From Tetramitus jugosus (lineage: Eukaryota > Heterolobosea > Eutetramitea > Acrasida > Vahlkampfiidae), in contig OW569347.1 in NCBI GenBank assembly GCA_937625935.1, positions 124,001 through 188,000 on the forward strand: a stretch of DNA of 64,000 nucleotides, written 5' to 3'. The position numbers and the translations under genes were made by a program. Of the stretch, positions 17,595 through 27,100 are shown in pieces. A model generated the notes under the pieces. It made no database searches. It was not told the DNA's origin and worked only from the letters and a program-made list of their open reading frames with translations. Position 1 is the first letter of the stretch; every line of letters begins with the position of its first letter.

Positions 17595-19712
17595 TTAATC
17601 AACATCCAATGTAATCACAAAGCGTTCTCGATCAATAAAACTATTGGGCATTGCGGTTTCGGGTGTGATTATCTCTTCGACCACCAAATTAAAAAGATCT
17701 TTCTGAACTCTTGCAATTCTTTTGATGACAACTTCGGAGCCGTACTCTTGTTGCACTATTCTGATCATTCTTGATTTCAAATCAGAGTAGGTTATCGTTG
17801 GTGGAACAATCTGTCGAAGCACCATTTCAAACTTGCAGCCTCGAAAATCGAAAAAGATGGAAATGGTTGGTTCTTGTGCTGCTGGGCTCGCTTCAACAGA
17901 AATCGCTTCTTCTGTTGGTTGCTGTGGTAGTTCGTTGACTGATGTTGATGTGGAAGGTGATGAAATAGGCAGTGGCAGAGTAACTGATAATGATGGCAAT
18001 AGTAGTGGTGGTTCTATCACTGCATTGATAGTCGAGTCTACCACAACGGGTAGTGTGATTGATTCTTCTTCGACTTGGACCCGCAAGCTACTCGATGATT
18101 CAGTTGGGGTTGAGTGTATCTGATTTGATGACGATGCTGATGCTGATGATGACGACGACGACATGGATGATCTATTCTTCTTTGCCCTGCGGAAACACCG
18201 ATGACACACTCGATTGTTGTCATTTATAGGCGAATTGGGAAACGTGTTTTGAAAATGCTCTGGATAGTACAGGAAATGAAAAGCTTCACTTCCACAGCAA
18301 CAACACATTCCATATCCGTTCGAGGATGGTGCTAGTGATTGACTCGCTTTTCGAGAACAAGCCGAACAAACATGTCCGGAATCATTCATTGGTGAACCAG
18401 GGAATAATTTTTTGTATGTCTCACTGTGTGTATCATACCTGTGATTTAGCGCTTTCACAACTTGTCCACAGCAAGAACATGCCATTGGTTTGCTTTTGAT
18501 ACCTGTGGACATTAGATACACCACTCTATAGCACTTTCCACATACGTGCTCGCGATTATTAATTGGAGATTGAGGAAATTCAATGCGATACTTGCTTTCC
18601 AACGTCTTATATATGTATCTCGGTTTAGTAAACCACATGTCACAACAAGCACAAAATTGACCACCACCACTGCCACTACCACCACCATCTCTCTCTTTAT
18701 CTGCAGTAGTAGTGATATCACTGTCTCCATGAGTGCTGGTACTCGTGATAGAAGCTTTCTTGTCGTTATTAGATAATCGAAGTCTCTTTCTCTGAGACGT
18801 ACAAGTTCGACTCTCCCTCGTGTTCGTTTCGTTGATCGTTGTTTCACTCGTCGTATCATGTTTCGTCTCTATGACTCCTTGTTCTTCTTCCTGTTCCATT
18901 TTTACATTGAATGTGTCGACATTTGTTGTTATTGTTGTGACATGTGGTGAACGTCGATGATCACTCAGCTGAGTCAAAGTGGAGAACAAGTTGTGGTGAA
19001 GGTGAGTTTCACTACTACTATTGTTACGAACTTCGCGATGATTATCCATATTCATCTTGTAATCATGATCAATACTCTCGTTACTCGTCTGATTACTACT
19101 ACTATTGTTACTACTATTACTACTACTACTAATATTACTACTACTATTATTAATAATATTCTTATTCGTATTCACATTTTGATCTTCCTCTTCATCATTC
19201 TCATTGTTACTATCATTGTCATTGTTTTCTAATTGTAAATCTTTCCAACTCTGACCTCTCTTACGACTCGTGAATCGATTCGGTACATCAAACATTGGTA
19301 CACTCCTGTACGCTGTTTTTGGTTTGGGTGTCGATGCGAATGATGGTGATTGTATCACTAGGCTTGGACTACTATTTCGTATTGATCTACTGCCTGTTCT
19401 CCTTGCATAATACTTGACCTTGTTGTCCTCTCCTAATGGTTCACTTACTAGGGAAGATGATGATGAAGATGCATTTTCCACATGATGATTGAGACTCCTA
19501 TGATTATGGTTATTATGAGTGTGACTACTACTGGTGCTTTTAGACCCGTGACGAGTGGTCAGCTGGGGTTGCATGGACCGTGATCCACCAGTGATTGGTC
19601 TGTTACTATTGTTACTCCTGTTGGTATTACTATTATTGGTGTTGGTGCTACTCGTGTGTTGTTCATCCGTTTTACGAGCAGCTGCAATCGATCTTCGTGT
19701 GGTGGTGACCAT
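17595..19712 (-). CDS. Cysteine protein with three tandem CxxC...CxxC repeats
   Basis: 705 aa. The first 350 residues are disordered (Ser/Asn runs, acidic patches). Three repeats follow at about 352-398, 408-453 and 466-505. Each has CxxC, an aromatic-rich segment of about 25-30 residues, then F-P-x-S-P-[IM]-N and VCxxC. The spacing and the two CxxC pairs suggest one zinc ion per repeat. A second disordered stretch leads to a C-terminal domain at about 617-705 with alternating strands and helices (FFDFRGCKFEMVL...LKSRMIRIVQQEYG). A nuclear or chromatin role is a guess. Two GGCGC elements lie 90-140 bases upstream. Confidence 0.72.
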   Translation of the reverse strand: MVTTTRRSIAAARKTDEQHTSSTNTNNSNTNRSNNSNRPITGGSRSMQPQLTTRHGSKSTSSSHTHNNHNHRSLNHHVENASSSSSSLVSEPLGEDNKVKYYARRTGSRSIRNSSPSLVIQSPSFASTPKPKTAYRSVPMFDVPNRFTSRKRGQSWKDLQLENNDNDSNNENDEEEDQNVNTNKNIINNSSSNISSSSNSSNNSSSNQTSNESIDHDYKMNMDNHREVRNNSSSETHLHHNLFSTLTQLSDHRRSPHVTTITTNVDTFNVKMEQEEEQGVIETKHDTTSETTINETNTRESRTCTSQRKRLRLSNNDKKASITSTSTHGDSDITTTADKERDGGGSGSGGGQFCACCDMWFTKPRYIYKTLESKYRIEFPQSPINNREHVCGKCYRVVYLMSTGIKSKPMACSCCGQVVKALNHRYDTHSETYKKLFPGSPMNDSGHVCSACSRKASQSLAPSSNGYGMCCCCGSEAFHFLYYPEHFQNTFPNSPINDNNRVCHRCFRRAKKNRSSMSSSSSSASASSSNQIHSTPTESSSSLRVQVEEESITLPVVVDSTINAVIEPPLLLPSLSVTLPLPISSPSTSTSVNELPQQPTEEAISVEASPAAQEPTISIFFDFRGCKFEMVLRQIVPPTITYSDLKSRMIRIVQQEYGSEVVIKRIARVQKDLFNLVVEEIITPETAMPNSFIDRERFVITLDVD

Positions 19713-19800
19713 GTTATGGGTCTGATGATGATGAATGCGTTATGAATAATAATATTGCTGCGTGATGAGTTCCTCTGCTCAGAATCTATTGCAGATCTGA

Positions 19801-19850
19801 TTGGCGCCAATTGTGGTTGTTTGTGTGAGTTTTTCGAGGTTTTTTGGCGC
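19801..19850. promoter_or_regulatory. Paired E2F-like GGCGC elements
   Basis: A perfect palindrome TTGGCGCCAA at 19801-19810 and TTTTTGGCGC followed by GAC at 19841-19853 both match the core of the E2F/DP site (TTTSGCGC). They lie 89-140 bases upstream of the cysteine-repeat gene and close to the end of the PP2C gene. Function is inferred from motif and position. Confidence 0.4.
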
Positions 19851-19913
19851 GACGGAGTTTTTAACACGATGAGTGTATTGAGTGTGATTTTACAACTAAT
19901 GAATTTGAGGTGG

Positions 19914-20930
19914 TTATGGGAGAGTACCTGCACGATTATTCTGTTTCTCGTGAGGTGATACGATAATGACGATTGCTGTCACGTTGTCTCGACTCCCTTT
20001 CTTGATTGCATGCTCGGCCAGGTGCTTTGCAATCATTCCTGGATGTTGTTTGGGTAGCCTCTTCTTGATAAATTCACACACTTCTATTCCGTCCAAGCTT
20101 TCAAACAGTCCATCACAAGCAACGACAATAAATTGTTCCTCATTCGTTTCTGAAGATTTTTCTTGTGATGACACTTTTTCCAACGAAAGAGGTCGTAGAT
20201 CTGGAGTAACAATCAGAGGTTGTTGTTGAGGTGAAAATCCATGCACTTGCTTGTCTTCAAAATCTCCGAATGCTCTACTCATTGCTAAATGACCATCAAG
20301 TCTGCTCCGACGAACAAAGCCACCATGAGTCTCTATTCTCTTCTTTTCCAATGGATCGGTCGGTTTGTGATCCTTTGACAGTGCGAACACTCTTCCTCGA
20401 TCATACACTAAGCATCGCGAGTCTCCCACATTGGCACAAGTGAGCTCAATTGAAGAGCTACAATTCTCTATAAACAACACGTTGGCTGTTGATCCAGAAG
20501 TCTTGTTCGTGGTTGGATTGACAAGACTCTTGTTTTGGTCAGACTCAAAACTCCCTCGAAATTCATCATCAATTTTGAAAAATGTGTCTCGTATAATGGT
20601 GGTAGATCGTAAGATATCAGTAACTGTTTTCTTGTACTTTACATCTTTTAAGATGTTCGATTGGACAATATCAATAAAGTGAGTTTCTAGGAACTTGGAG
20701 CATCGAGAGCCACCATGCCCATCAAAAACTGCAAAAACAGCCAGAGAATTCTCGATCAATCCTCCTTCTGCAATGTGAGAATCTTCGTGTGTTGGTCTCA
20801 ACCCCTGGGTTGACCAAATCCCCCACTGTAAAAATGTATTACTTCCCTTACCGTTGACCACAATTTTTGGAGTCGTATCCTTCGATTCAACTGTGGCAAC
20901 CTCTCCCTGTTTTTCTTGTTTTTCGCTCAT
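19914..20930 (-). CDS. PP2C-family protein phosphatase
   Basis: 338 aa, complete. The metal-binding motifs are present: ED at 49-50, AVFDGHGG at 67-74, ANVGDSRCL, SRAFGD, VACDGLFE and GSRDNVTAIVI. These place the two Mn/Mg ions needed for Ser/Thr dephosphorylation. A short insert at about 120-150 holds N/T/S residues. There is no signal peptide or membrane segment, so it is probably cytosolic or nuclear. Regulation is not evident from the sequence. Confidence 0.94.
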   Translation of the reverse strand: MSEKQEKQGEVATVESKDTTPKIVVNGKGSNTFLQWGIWSTQGLRPTHEDSHIAEGGLIENSLAVFAVFDGHGGSRCSKFLETHFIDIVQSNILKDVKYKKTVTDILRSTTIIRDTFFKIDDEFRGSFESDQNKSLVNPTTNKTSGSTANVLFIENCSSSIELTCANVGDSRCLVYDRGRVFALSKDHKPTDPLEKKRIETHGGFVRRSRLDGHLAMSRAFGDFEDKQVHGFSPQQQPLIVTPDLRPLSLEKVSSQEKSSETNEEQFIVVACDGLFESLDGIEVCEFIKKRLPKQHPGMIAKHLAEHAIKKGSRDNVTAIVIIVSPHEKQNNRAGTLP

Positions 20931-21400
20931 TGTTTCTGAAACTGTTGTATTACTTTGGATAAGAGTCGTGAAAAATTACATGTTTTTTGTTGCACACATC
21001 AGGTCACCGAACGAAACAGGCTTTTTTTAGAATTAAGTGGCAGTTTATGATCTACGACAACAGAACAGTTGCTCAATGATAATCAAGCTTCTAGTTTTGT
21101 GGCCCTTGCTCATATGTCTCTAAAAATGATGATTGTTTGGTGATGAACAAGATCACTGCCAAGGTTTTTGACAAAGGACGATTTTGTTCATTTGACACAC
21201 CAAGACACAAAACAGGTCAATCCCTTGCTGTCGGTATCTTATTTTCTCCGCTGTCAGCAAACATTGACAGTTGAAGTCACCAGCGACATTTGTCACTCAA
21301 CAAAGAAAACACAACCATCATCATTTCATAAACACACCCACACCACACCCACGCACCCACACAACCAAACACACAAACACCATACACACCAAACACACAA
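20931..21400. other. Divergent promoter region
   Basis: 470 bases between the PP2C gene (minus) and the RGS-START gene (plus). The right end is a CA-rich leader (CACACC and CACCCAC words, about 21330-21400). No gene is seen. Confidence 0.5.
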
Positions 21401-24010
21401 ATGAAAAAATCATTTTCATTCTCTTCTCGACTCAAGCATCGAGGAAGCACACTCATTGGTTCTCCCGGTGATCACCACCTCATTGATTCACCCACTTCTT
21501 CACTATCGTCTTCACCTTCAGCATCATCCATGTCACCATCATCAACAATAGCATCATTAGAGCCCATTGACTTTGCTCAATTGTTCACACAGTATCGATT
21601 CCCGTTCGAAGACGTGTTCGACAATGAAGAATGCAGAAAACAGTTCAAGGATCACTTGATTGAGATGAGCAACGAAGAAAGTATCATTTTTTATGAAGTG
21701 TGTGAAGAGTATAGAAGAATGAAGAGTGATAGGAATCGATTCTATACGGCCATTCATCTCATTATGAGATTTATTGAACCGGGCAGTGATTTTGAATTGA
21801 ATTTACCACAACGAGTACGCAATGATTGTCTCGTCCAATTCAAACAACACTCCAATATCAACTCTTGTCCCGAATCATTGTTTGACAAGGTTTCGAGCAC
21901 CATTTTTCTTCAAATGAAATTGGATGCGTACCCGAGATGGAATCACTCTTCCGACTTTAAATCATTCATTACACTGTTGATCAAGAGAGATAGGCACGTA
22001 CTGGACACGATTGCCGTTCGAAATCAAAGCAACAAGTCATCATCATCATCATCATCAAATACGAATCACAGTAATAACAATAACAATACAAGTGATCAAG
22101 ATGACAATCACAACAACAACAACAACAACAACAATAACAATGATAATTCACTGAGTTTCCGCCCTCGATGGATGAGCGACATTGATCGCATGACACAAAA
22201 CAAGAAACAAAACGCAGCCAACAGCAACAACACAATGACCAAAATCAGAGACATGTTCATGATGCATCACAGACAGGAGAGAAGACCGTCGAACCCTACG
22301 GCACCTACACTGGCACAATTGAATTCATCTCTGTTTGATGACGATGATGATCATCACAAGAGAAGGAGAAACGGAGGAGGAATAGGAGGCGAGTACGATT
22401 CGGATGATGAGTACGAAGATGATGATGATGATGTGAGTGTTGTTGTGATTCATGGTGCATCCATGTTGAGTGAAAATAGTTGCAACATTAACAGTACGAG
22501 TAGTATCAGCAGCAACAACAACCACAACAGTAGTAATAGCAGTAGTCCAATGGTACCAGCAATGGACAAGCATCGGTCCATGGTTGTGCCTCAATTGTCA
22601 TCTCCATTGTCGTCACCATTGTCTGCTGCGTCTTCCTCTGCATCGCCACTCTCTTCCTACTCGAATAATGCTTCTCCGGTCGTTGGTCATGGCGGAAAGA
22701 TGAATGGTAAGAATATTGTTCATCACACGTACAATGCATCGTATGACACGGTGGATATCTGGGGCACACTCGTTGAAGAACAATTGAGAGAAGAGCAGGA
22801 GAACAGTGCAGATGGCGATGGATCAATGGATCACATGGATGACAACACTGGCTCATCATCCAACAACTATCATAACAATGGTGGTGGTGGTGGTAGTGGT
22901 AGTGGTCACAACAACAATGGTAGCAACAATACAAACAATTCGAATACGTCTCTCAGGAGAATGATTAAGAAATTGGGAGAATTACCAAATGAATTGTCAT
23001 TGGCTGACTTCAATGACCCATATGTGTACGGTCGTGATTTTGATCGTGTGAGAGAGGATGGTGCATCGTTGGACGGTTGGGAAAAGTTGGATCTAGGCAG
23101 CTCTACAAGTGTGCCTGCTCATTTAACGGCCTACATTGGCAATGAAAAGTTTAATATTGTGGATCAGGAGTCATTCGAGTGCATTCGACGGTTTCGATTC
23201 AGTGGACGCTTACCCATCTCTGCTCGCAGAGCAGTGGAATACTTTTGTGCACCAGAAAATAGTATTAAATTGGATCCAACATTGACATCTGCACCTACCT
23301 TTTTAGTCATGGTGAAGAATTTGGATGGTGAAACAGGACATTCATCGTCAAATCACTCGCAAGACTCGAGAACTCATGGATCACCTCGACTAACACCGAG
23401 GGATTTCTCACATGCCTATGCGGGATTCATTTCCCATCATACGCACAAGTATTCCTGGCCAATTAAGAATCGTTCCTTCTTGACGGTGCAATCTGTCATC
23501 TATGAAGAACCATCAGATGATGAAGAGGACAATGCAGGACAATACCTGATTTATAAGAAGAGTGTGAACATTGAGGATGCTGTGATATCTTCAGTTGAAA
23601 AACTTCGTGGCCACATGACAGAAAGTGTTATTTTTAAGCAAGAAGCGAAGGGATGTAGCTTCACTGTCATCACGTGGTATGATATGAAGAAGCAATTCAG
23701 TAACTCTACATTCCAAAAAATCATGAAGAAGAGTGCGATCAGTTTTGCTGAACCAGCCTCATGGGTTGAATGGGATCAGAGGCAACCAATCTCCAAGCGA
23801 GTATCAACAATACTCAGCAGCAAACCAACTCTTTATGATACTCTAGAGTATTATCTTTTGGTGAAGGAGTTGAGTACGAAGGAGTCTGTTCAAAAGAAGA
23901 TTCGACGAACGATGAAGACATTGAACACGTTGGTTAATTTTGAATTGAACCCATATGCCGCGGTCGAGACAATTTCCAAGTATAACAATCAACAAGAAGC
24001 AACAGATTAA
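21401..24010 (+). CDS. RGS-domain protein with C-terminal START-like lipid-binding domain
   Basis: 869 aa. An RGS-like helical domain spans about residues 55-195 (PIDFAQLFTQYRFPFEDVF...IIFYEVCEEYRR...LDAYPRWNHSSDF), including the typical LDxYPRW-like end. A 370-residue low-complexity middle follows (N, D, S, G, H runs). A START-like domain occupies about 590-830: FRFSGRLPISARRAVEYFCAP, then WPIKNRSFLTVQSVIYEEP and the final VSSVEKLRGHMTESVIF-type strands with a long helix. RGS domains speed GTP hydrolysis by G-alpha proteins, and START domains bind lipids, so the protein may couple membrane lipid to G-protein signalling. Confidence 0.78.
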   Translation: MKKSFSFSSRLKHRGSTLIGSPGDHHLIDSPTSSLSSSPSASSMSPSSTIASLEPIDFAQLFTQYRFPFEDVFDNEECRKQFKDHLIEMSNEESIIFYEVCEEYRRMKSDRNRFYTAIHLIMRFIEPGSDFELNLPQRVRNDCLVQFKQHSNINSCPESLFDKVSSTIFLQMKLDAYPRWNHSSDFKSFITLLIKRDRHVLDTIAVRNQSNKSSSSSSSNTNHSNNNNNTSDQDDNHNNNNNNNNNNDNSLSFRPRWMSDIDRMTQNKKQNAANSNNTMTKIRDMFMMHHRQERRPSNPTAPTLAQLNSSLFDDDDDHHKRRRNGGGIGGEYDSDDEYEDDDDDVSVVVIHGASMLSENSCNINSTSSISSNNNHNSSNSSSPMVPAMDKHRSMVVPQLSSPLSSPLSAASSSASPLSSYSNNASPVVGHGGKMNGKNIVHHTYNASYDTVDIWGTLVEEQLREEQENSADGDGSMDHMDDNTGSSSNNYHNNGGGGGSGSGHNNNGSNNTNNSNTSLRRMIKKLGELPNELSLADFNDPYVYGRDFDRVREDGASLDGWEKLDLGSSTSVPAHLTAYIGNEKFNIVDQESFECIRRFRFSGRLPISARRAVEYFCAPENSIKLDPTLTSAPTFLVMVKNLDGETGHSSSNHSQDSRTHGSPRLTPRDFSHAYAGFISHHTHKYSWPIKNRSFLTVQSVIYEEPSDDEEDNAGQYLIYKKSVNIEDAVISSVEKLRGHMTESVIFKQEAKGCSFTVITWYDMKKQFSNSTFQKIMKKSAISFAEPASWVEWDQRQPISKRVSTILSSKPTLYDTLEYYLLVKELSTKESVQKKIRRTMKTLNTLVNFELNPYAAVETISKYNNQQEATD

Positions 24011-24105
24011 GGTGGCCTGCATTCGGGACCTATCCGGCCTTAAGTGGGTTAACGAATAGATACACCTAGCCACTGTGCAATAAAGTTTTCCAACAAGAAT
24101 TTGCT

Positions 24106-27100
24106 TTATTCGACTGGAGATAGCTGCACAATTTTCACACGACTGTGGAGCGTGTATTTTTGTCGATTAAACTCGTCTTGCGACACAACATTGGCTTGAA
24201 CTGGTAGGTAGATAATATGTGTCTCAGTATGAACTTCAACCGTCTGATTCATCTTTTGAGGTCTAAATGCATGAATTTCGAACTCTATTTTCACACTGAT
24301 ACCTGGAGCCAGAGGACCGCTCTTACAAAATACTTTAAGGATATTTTCTGTTGGAATTTCACAAGCAGAGTTATCTGACTGTGCTCTCCTGATGTATGAA
24401 GATGTCCAAGAGCTCTTATTAAAGTGTTTGATGAAAAATCTCCCAGGAAGATGTCCAGAATTTGTTAACATTGCAGAACACCGGTAGACTTCTCCAACCA
24501 TCAAGTTGCCAAACGTGATGGATGCTGGATATATTTTTAAAAGTGCAGTATCTGTTGAGGTCTCTTGGGGAAGGGTTCCTGTCTTGAGCTTGTTTTTTAA
24601 GGCAATCTTACTTTGAGTGATGGAGACTGTTCGAAGGCTTCTCGTATTGTTTTGGAATTGATTAAAGTTTGGAACAGCTTTTGCAGAAGGTTCGAACAGT
24701 TTCTTTAGGACCGTTTTTCTCTGCTTGCCTGATTCCAATAATTTTGTGGAAGAGAGGGAGTTACTTTCTTCCTGTTGTTGATCATCGGCCTCGACTTGAG
24801 AGAGGTGATGAACAGGGAAATTTTCCTCAGACAGTTCTTCTTGGATTAAGATTGTGTCTGTGGTACTACTCAGTTGAGTTTCTGATTGATGAACAATGTC
24901 ACTGACAGGTGATTCAGAAATGGTTGCAAAGTTCGTATGAGATCTCGTTGTTTCAATAGGAATTGTAGTTATAATACGTTCTAATGCTCTTCTTCCTCGT
25001 GGGAGATTCCAATACAAAGGACGTGGAGGAATATCTGAAGGCGGTACAATGCTAGGTGGACAAGTTGAATTCTCTTCACCCAAGAAATGAGGTTCAGTCC
25101 TTTCCAAAGAGGTCAACCTTGCTTGGTTCTCATCTTGGGCGTTTGCCTGCTGATGTATTATCACAGAGGCATCATCTGTGCTGCATGTACTGCTTTCGTC
25201 TGACTCGTCGTTGGCAAGCTGTTGTGAGAGTTCATTCAATCGAGTTTGAATATTCTTTTCTATTTCGATCTCCTCTTCGGTTCTCTCAAGTGAGGTTTCA
25301 TATTGCAATTCCTGCTCCCTTCTCGTGCGGTTTTGTACCCATTTAGTCCAGTTCTGGAGTCCGGATCGTATTATCTGGTGATCTCTCTCTAATAAAATAG
25401 GATATTGAATCAATTTTCTAACCCGCAAGATATTGACTTCAGCATTTTGTTTCCTGTTCATTTGTCTCACACATTTTGGCAGTTTATACTTCAGAACCTC
25501 TCCACTTAATACTCGACTTAAACTCGAAGATTTGTATTTAGTCAAGTATGTTTGAGTTGCCATACTTTTGTCCTCATCATAGTAATCCACTTCAACAGAG
25601 GTGTGAGGATCCTCCTCACTTGCTCTCATAAAAGGACGAACCGCTTGTTCGTAGAAGTATTCTGATCCACTATTCTCTGCAATATTCAACACGAACAATC
25701 TTGGAGGAAAGCAGAAGCGAATATCCTGTTGGTGAACAAGCGACTCTCCATCCCTAAGCACAGGTGCAAGACCGTACGTCTCTTCCCTAACCAAATTCAA
25801 TTCGTCGAAAAAGATATCCTTGAACAGAGTTCTTTTGCGCTCTTTTTCATTGTAGTACCGAATCATTGAGCGTCCATCGTCTGAAAACATAAATTCATTT
25901 CCAAACAAATCAACGATTTTTGTTCGACCAAGGGAGTAGTTGAAACCATATGTACCATAGTAGTACTTCGGATTGAGCTTCGCTTTTCTTTTGTCAGCTT
26001 GTAGAAGTGACCGAGGTTCTATCATAATTGATGAATTGGCTTCCTCGATTATTATTTGGTGCCCTTCTCTCACTATTCTCATATTTTTAGATGATTCTGG
26101 TTTGTGTGAGATAAGGGTTCCGTCAGGAAGTTCTGAGTGTATTATTTTTTCATTGTCTAATTGATCTATCCTCACTGTTGCGTAATTAATTTGTTCCACC
26201 AGTATAGTATTATTTACTGGTCGAGTATCGTCTCGTTTTTCATTTCTCTTCTCATAGTAACTCCATATTTTCGTTCCATCAGGGAATTGAGTAACAATTG
26301 TGGAATCAGGATATTGTATTTTCATCACAAGATCCTCTCTTGAAAAAATTACAGCTTGGAATTCTGGGTCTACATTCTTGGAAGCATGAATTGGTGTCAA
26401 TTGTATAATTCCTGTAACAGTTTCAGCTATCCTCTGTCCCAAAGAGTTTGTTTTAATCCAAGTTCCTGCAGAGTTACGTACTTGAGTTTCACCATTGGGC
26501 AACAATACTTGGATAATATCGTCATCATAGAATACTTGAACCTCTCCAGAAATGGTGACTAATCTAGATATCTCGCGACATAGTTTGCTTACAGTTTCTC
26601 CTGTGGTATCATCAAAGATGAGCAACGGTAACTCTTCAAAATGAAGTTTGACATTCATATCTTTAGTTTTGTTTAAGAAACGTCCATGAAATCCACTCCC
26701 AAAGTTCGCCTTGTTTTCTGTCAATCTCTTGGGATACACTTGAAAAACATCCCCATTGGATGACACTTTTGTAAATAATCCATCAATCGTACCTAGAGAT
26801 AGTTCAGTTTCTTCAATACCTGACTTTGATATGAAGAGAGTTGAATCATCACTGAAATTGGTTGTGAAGAGAGGTTTTGACAATCCAGCAGATGTTTTTA
26901 AGCTGAATATCGAACCATCCTTCTCAACGCTACAAACAATATTTTGTGATGTTGTGTAGCAACTTGATAAATGAACAATAGATCCATCTAACGGATAGAA
27001 ATCGATACAATCATGGATCAAATTGGACCCCTTTCCTTCAAAAATGTAATTCTCTGATGGATTGGGGGCAGTACAAAGTCGCTTTCTCACACCAGGATTT

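Noticed and set aside
22000-22935. Minus-strand Cys/His/Tyr-rich frames over the RGS-START gene
   Set aside because: They are reverse readings of Asn, Asp and Ser microsatellite codons.
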